From IMG/VR virus record IMGVR_UViG_3300017765_000018, positions 1 to 32,880 of that record: a DNA stretch of 32,880 bases; one strand, 5' to 3'. Source of the stretch: a virus. The translations under genes and the position numbers were made by a program. Shown here piece by piece: positions 30,165 to 32,880 of this stretch (within the stretch, counting starts at the first letter, position 1; the number at the start of each line of letters is the position of its first letter). The notes below the pieces were generated by a model, which saw only the letters and a program-made list of their open reading frames with translations, made no database searches and was not told where the DNA came from.

Positions 30165-30593
30165 TCAGAATTCTTCGCTGTCGTCACCAGTGCGAATCAT
30201 CTCCGCGACTCTGACAGCCCGCGCCCCGACCTGTTTGGCATACTTGGAATCGAGTAATTCGTCGGCGGCTGTCTGATAGTCTCGTCTTTGTAAGCCGTCC
30301 AGAGTTTTGACGAATCCGTGAAGGCGCGGCATACCCATGTTGAACACCAAATCTGCCAAGGCTCTTTGTCTAACCTCTGACATGTCTCGCCACCAAGGCA
30401 GGGTCTTATCAAGCTCATCCTCTACAATCTTGATATCGTTTTGCAGAAGATAATCGACCTCTTCATCTGACAAGCCTCGCTCACGCAGATTCCTACCCAC
30501 GCCTATAGTTTCAATTCCCAAATGGTCTTTGTAGACCAAATTCTTGACGCCCTCATGGAAACGCAACTGCGTTACAAATCTATTGATATTCAT
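30165..30593 (-). CDS. GH24 (T4-type) lysozyme
   Basis: The 142-residue endolysin has the T4-lysozyme catalytic triad with exact spacing: Glu14 (FHEG), Asp23 (VYKDHLG) and Thr29 (IETIGVGRN), the same 9- and 6-residue gaps as in T4. Further family features are DELDKTLPWWRDMSEVRQRALADLVFNMG and a typical C-terminal helix. It has no signal peptide, so it needs the downstream holin. It cleaves murein glycan bonds. Confidence 0.94.
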   Translation of the reverse strand: MNINRFVTQLRFHEGVKNLVYKDHLGIETIGVGRNLRERGLSDEEVDYLLQNDIKIVEDELDKTLPWWRDMSEVRQRALADLVFNMGMPRLHGFVKTLDGLQRRDYQTAADELLDSKYAKQVGARAVRVAEMIRTGDDSEEF

Positions 30594-30602
30594 ATCTGCC
30601 CC

Positions 30603-30833
30603 CTAGTCTTTGCCCAGCACACGATCAAGTTTGTCCTCAACACGATGCAATGCATCCATCACCGCTCTCATATCGTCCTTCATGTCAGACCTTGTGGCGT
30701 AATCTTCGCGCGTCCTGTTTAACAAAATCTCAACCCGTTTCAATTCTTTGGATTGTGTGCCAAGAAACCAGCCGCCACCCAAAATAATTACGCCCATGAG
30801 GCCATCGATAATATGCACTAAATCAATACCCAT
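30603..30833 (-). CDS. Membrane-anchored coiled-coil protein (XhlA-like)
   Basis: The 76-residue protein has one N-terminal transmembrane helix (IDGLMGVIILGGGWFLG) followed by a heptad-patterned helix (RVEILLNRTREDYATRSDMK, AVMDALHRVEDKLDRVLG). This resembles XhlA/haemolysin-like lysis partners. Its start overlaps the tail-protein stop (TGATG), and it is directly upstream of the lysozyme. It may work with the holin; alternatively it is an inner-membrane spanin subunit. Confidence 0.75.
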   Translation of the reverse strand: MGIDLVHIIDGLMGVIILGGGWFLGTQSKELKRVEILLNRTREDYATRSDMKDDMRAVMDALHRVEDKLDRVLGKD

Positions 30834-31459
30834 CAGAACGCCTCTTGGCAGGCAAACGTGATTCCATATTTACTAACATGGTCTGCATCCCAGCCCAGTT
30901 CGTCACTGGTCATTCGCATCAGACAGCGCGGATTAGATATCACGATGGCCGCGCTACTGCTAACCGCAACCTTGACCTTTGGCTCAATCTGGACTGATAC
31001 AATACCAGAGCCATTGCTGTCTGCGTCATCCACAACCATATGCAGTTTTGACGATGCGGCACTGCCCAACTGTATATAATCGCCAGCCTTGAAGATACCT
31101 GTCACGCTGTTCTGCCCTGTACTGATCGTCAGCGTGAAATCGCCCACACTCGCGTTTGCGCTGAGTGTATTTGACCCCGTGATAGAACCTTGGGCTGACT
31201 TGGCATCTGGATCGCCTAACAGAAACGTGCCAACGCGCCCATGCAATTTCATGAAGAATGCTTCCCATGCCGCCGCTTCAGAGCGCATCATCGGTGGCAG
31301 GCTTATCTCTGCCGTCCAAAGCGCGTAATCATACTCAAAGACCTGTTGCTGGCCCGTGAACGGCGACTCTGCCATTGCGTTTTGCCTGATAAGACGCCAA
31401 GACGAATTGCGAAACGCTGGGGTGGCGGGATGGTTTAGGGGATATGTTGGTGCCGCCAT
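30833..31459 (-). CDS. Minor tail protein
   Basis: The 208-residue protein lies immediately after the tape-measure gene. It starts with an extended N-terminus (YPLNHPATPAFRNSSWRLIR) and EYDYALWTAEISLPPMMRSEAAAWEAFFMKLHGRVGTFLLGDPD, followed by a beta domain (VGDFTLTISTGQNSVTGIFKAGDYI...VDDADSNGSGIVSVQIEP). I recall this type from proteins encoded next to tail-tip genes in siphoviruses of proteobacteria. It is probably a distal-tail or tail-tip connector. The exact family name is not certain. Confidence 0.75.
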   Translation of the reverse strand: MAAPTYPLNHPATPAFRNSSWRLIRQNAMAESPFTGQQQVFEYDYALWTAEISLPPMMRSEAAAWEAFFMKLHGRVGTFLLGDPDAKSAQGSITGSNTLSANASVGDFTLTISTGQNSVTGIFKAGDYIQLGSAASSKLHMVVDDADSNGSGIVSVQIEPKVKVAVSSSAAIVISNPRCLMRMTSDELGWDADHVSKYGITFACQEAF

Positions 31460-32880
31460 TTATCTGCCAAACGCAGAGGCCACTTGACCACCACGCCTTC
31501 TGCTTTCTACGACTGCCTCAAGGGCTTGCTGTTTGAACACGGGCATCATTGTCATAATTTCGGCCCTTACCGTCTGCGATACGCCAGCGTCAATGTTGAT
31601 TGATTGATTCACCACCGCACCCGACTGCCCAAGCATGTTCTTGGTGTCGTGGTTGTTTCTTATCACCCCTGCGGATGATGGCACGAACAACTCTGGGCCT
31701 CGCTCACCGACCAGCGTTGGCCCCTGAACACGACCACCCCCTGCGCTTGCGCCTAGTTTTGGCAACGGGATAGTCTGCAATTCCCCAGATGTGCCGCTTA
31801 AACTGAATACGCTATTCATGATGCGGTTGATCACCGCAAGCTCAAAGGCTTTGGATATCATCGTTTTGGCAAAGCTACTGAAGATATTTTGCAAGGAATC
31901 CAAGTTCATCTTGCCGCTAACAACCATATCAGCAAATGAAGCACTGATACCTCTTGACATCGATGCTAGTGATGAATGCATTTCCTTAGTCATCGGGTCC
32001 AATTCTTTCGCCTTTGATTCAAATTTATGTATTTCATCTGTGATCACACCAAAGGAATCAGCCACCATCATGGTTGCCGCTGTGGCTTCCTCTTCAAACT
32101 TATCTATTTCTTGCGTAATCAAACCAAAGGAATCAGCCACTATTACGGTTGCTTTCGCCGCTTCTTTATTTGCCTCTTCAAACTTTTCTATTTCTTCAGT
32201 GACCACTGCAAATGAATCTGCGACTAGCATGGTCGCATCTGCGGCTTGTTCACTTGCCACGCTGTTAAATTCTAAGGCATTTAATTCGGCTGATGCCTTT
32301 TTTGTTGCGGCTGTTGCATCAATCTGGGCCTGCAATCTTTCTTCTTCTCTGATCAGGCGCAGAATCTCATTGAGTTGATCATCAGTTGCCGACGTCAAAT
32401 CTCTCGTAACTTTCAGCGCCCTTAATTCCGCTGACGTTCTGCCATCAATTTCATCGTTCAACAATCGAACTGCAAACCGCTGATCATTTAAGGCTTTGGT
32501 GACCTTATTTTCTGACTTGATTTGACCTTTTGTTTTTGTCTGTGTCCCACCACCAGAATCACCTGTTGGCGCATCCAGTGTGTCAGCAAGTTCTGAATTA
32601 AGTTTTTGAGCGTCTGTTGTAAGGACCGAAATTTCTGTTTGTAGCTCAACGATGTTGTTTTTGAGTCTTTGTAAGCCGCCCAAGGCGGCATTGCCTGTGG
32701 CATCCCCGCCCTTCGCCATGGGGAATAAAAGGGACATTACGTCATCTTTTGTTAATCCCTCTGTCGCCTTTTGCAAATCTTTTCGCGCTTGTGCTAATTT
32801 AATTGTCTTTTCTGTTAGTTCTGCCTCTACAGCCGTCAAATCTCTGAGTATGTTTTCCTGTGGCCTTCCAACCTCATCAA
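31460..32880 (-). CDS. Tape-measure protein, C-terminal part (runs off right edge)
   Basis: The frame stays open to the window edge, so the TTG at 32839 is not a real start. The C-terminus has the tape-measure signature: helices with FADMVVSGKMNLDSLQNIFS and FAKTMISKAFELAVINRIM, then GGRVQGPTLVGERGPELFVP and an end rich in Gln and Val. The N-terminal part is coiled-coil (ARKDLQKATEGL, LQTEISVLTTDAQKLNSEL). Three tandem 25-28-residue repeats (VADSF-x-x-(I/V)T-x-EI-x-KFE) lie in the middle. The tape measure sets tail length. It is followed directly by a minor tail protein. Confidence 0.88.
   Translation of the reverse strand, partial: DEVGRPQENILRDLTAVEAELTEKTIKLAQARKDLQKATEGLTKDDVMSLLFPMAKGGDATGNAALGGLQRLKNNIVELQTEISVLTTDAQKLNSELADTLDAPTGDSGGGTQTKTKGQIKSENKVTKALNDQRFAVRLLNDEIDGRTSAELRALKVTRDLTSATDDQLNEILRLIREEERLQAQIDATAATKKASAELNALEFNSVASEQAADATMLVADSFAVVTEEIEKFEEANKEAAKATVIVADSFGLITQEIDKFEEEATAATMMVADSFGVITDEIHKFESKAKELDPMTKEMHSSLASMSRGISASFADMVVSGKMNLDSLQNIFSSFAKTMISKAFELAVINRIMNSVFSLSGTSGELQTIPLPKLGASAGGGRVQGPTLVGERGPELFVPSSAGVIRNNHDTKNMLGQSGAVVNQSINIDAGVSQTVRAEIMTMMPVFKQQALEAVVESRRRGGQVASAFGR
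32011..32236 (-). repeat. Three tandem repeats in the tape measure
   Basis: Units begin AT-x-x-VADSF and end EI-x-KFE, with periods of 28 and 25 residues. Copies 2 and 3 share an identical 18-base stretch (around 32123-32140 and 32048-32065), which indicates recent duplication. Tape-measure repeats add fixed increments to tail length. Confidence 0.8.

Noticed and set aside
32837-32839. TTG start for the tape-measure gene
   Set aside because: The frame continues without a stop to the window edge; the tape measure is simply cut.

Overview
The window is a stretch of a tailed-phage (siphovirus-like) genome. It carries an HK97-type head and packaging module, a tape-measure protein, a phage replication/recombination set and lysis genes. 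There is no ribosomal, tRNA or housekeeping gene. Base composition looks close to half G+C (judged by eye). Several small genes, such as the EF-hand membrane protein and the fibre N-terminal module, resemble ones I remember from phages of marine alphaproteobacteria; that host is an inference. I saw no integrase, and no neck, tail-terminator or major-tail-tube gene. The sequence is cut inside a fibre gene at the left edge and inside the tape measure at the right edge, so part of the genome is missing.

Layout. (A) <1-6267, minus strand: fibre-like and small structural proteins, a head-associated protein, major capsid protein and prohead protease, with a likely terminator inside the operon. (B) 6350-8203, plus strand: a promoter-driven cassette of six small early-type genes, placed inside the otherwise continuous late head operon. 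(C) 8193-14358, minus strand: small acidic protein, MuF head protein fused to a zinc-metallopeptidase-like domain, portal, large terminase, small terminase, nearly all with overlapping stop/start codons. (D) 14462-19405, minus strand: DNA methyltransferase, small proteins, Twinkle/gp4-type primase-helicase and a helix-turn-helix replication protein that contains iteron-like repeats. (E) 19518-28899, mostly plus strand: an early region with PD-(D/E)XK exonuclease, ERF annealing protein, SSB-like protein, HNH nuclease, a Cro-like regulator, a lipoprotein, a SleB-type hydrolase and a 2OG-Fe(II) oxygenase. It is interrupted at 20797-22430 by a minus-strand block (DUF1064 nuclease, an interrupted membrane-protein gene, EF-hand protein, zinc-finger frame). 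(F) 28904-32880, minus strand: winged-helix-like protein, holin, SNase nuclease, GH24 lysozyme, a membrane/coiled-coil protein, a tail protein and the tape measure.

How it works together. Six plus-strand promoters share a 16-bp near-palindrome (GTTGACAATAGTAAAC) that contains the -35 box. Several of their genes also share an AACCACGGAG ribosome-binding leader, which suggests one coordinated early regulon. The minus-strand late genes use other promoters.

Most unusual points: (1) a conserved membrane-protein gene is split by a 47-nt insert that folds as a 16-bp hairpin in the mRNA sense. The flanking glycine codons would rejoin the conserved protein exactly if the insert were skipped, and a G GGU UUU slippery heptamer lies 8 nt upstream, so this is a recoding candidate. 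(2) The MuF-zincin fusion with a small overlapping downstream gene looks like a toxin/immunity pair. (3) The shared operator-promoter. (4) Iteron-like repeats inside the replication gene.
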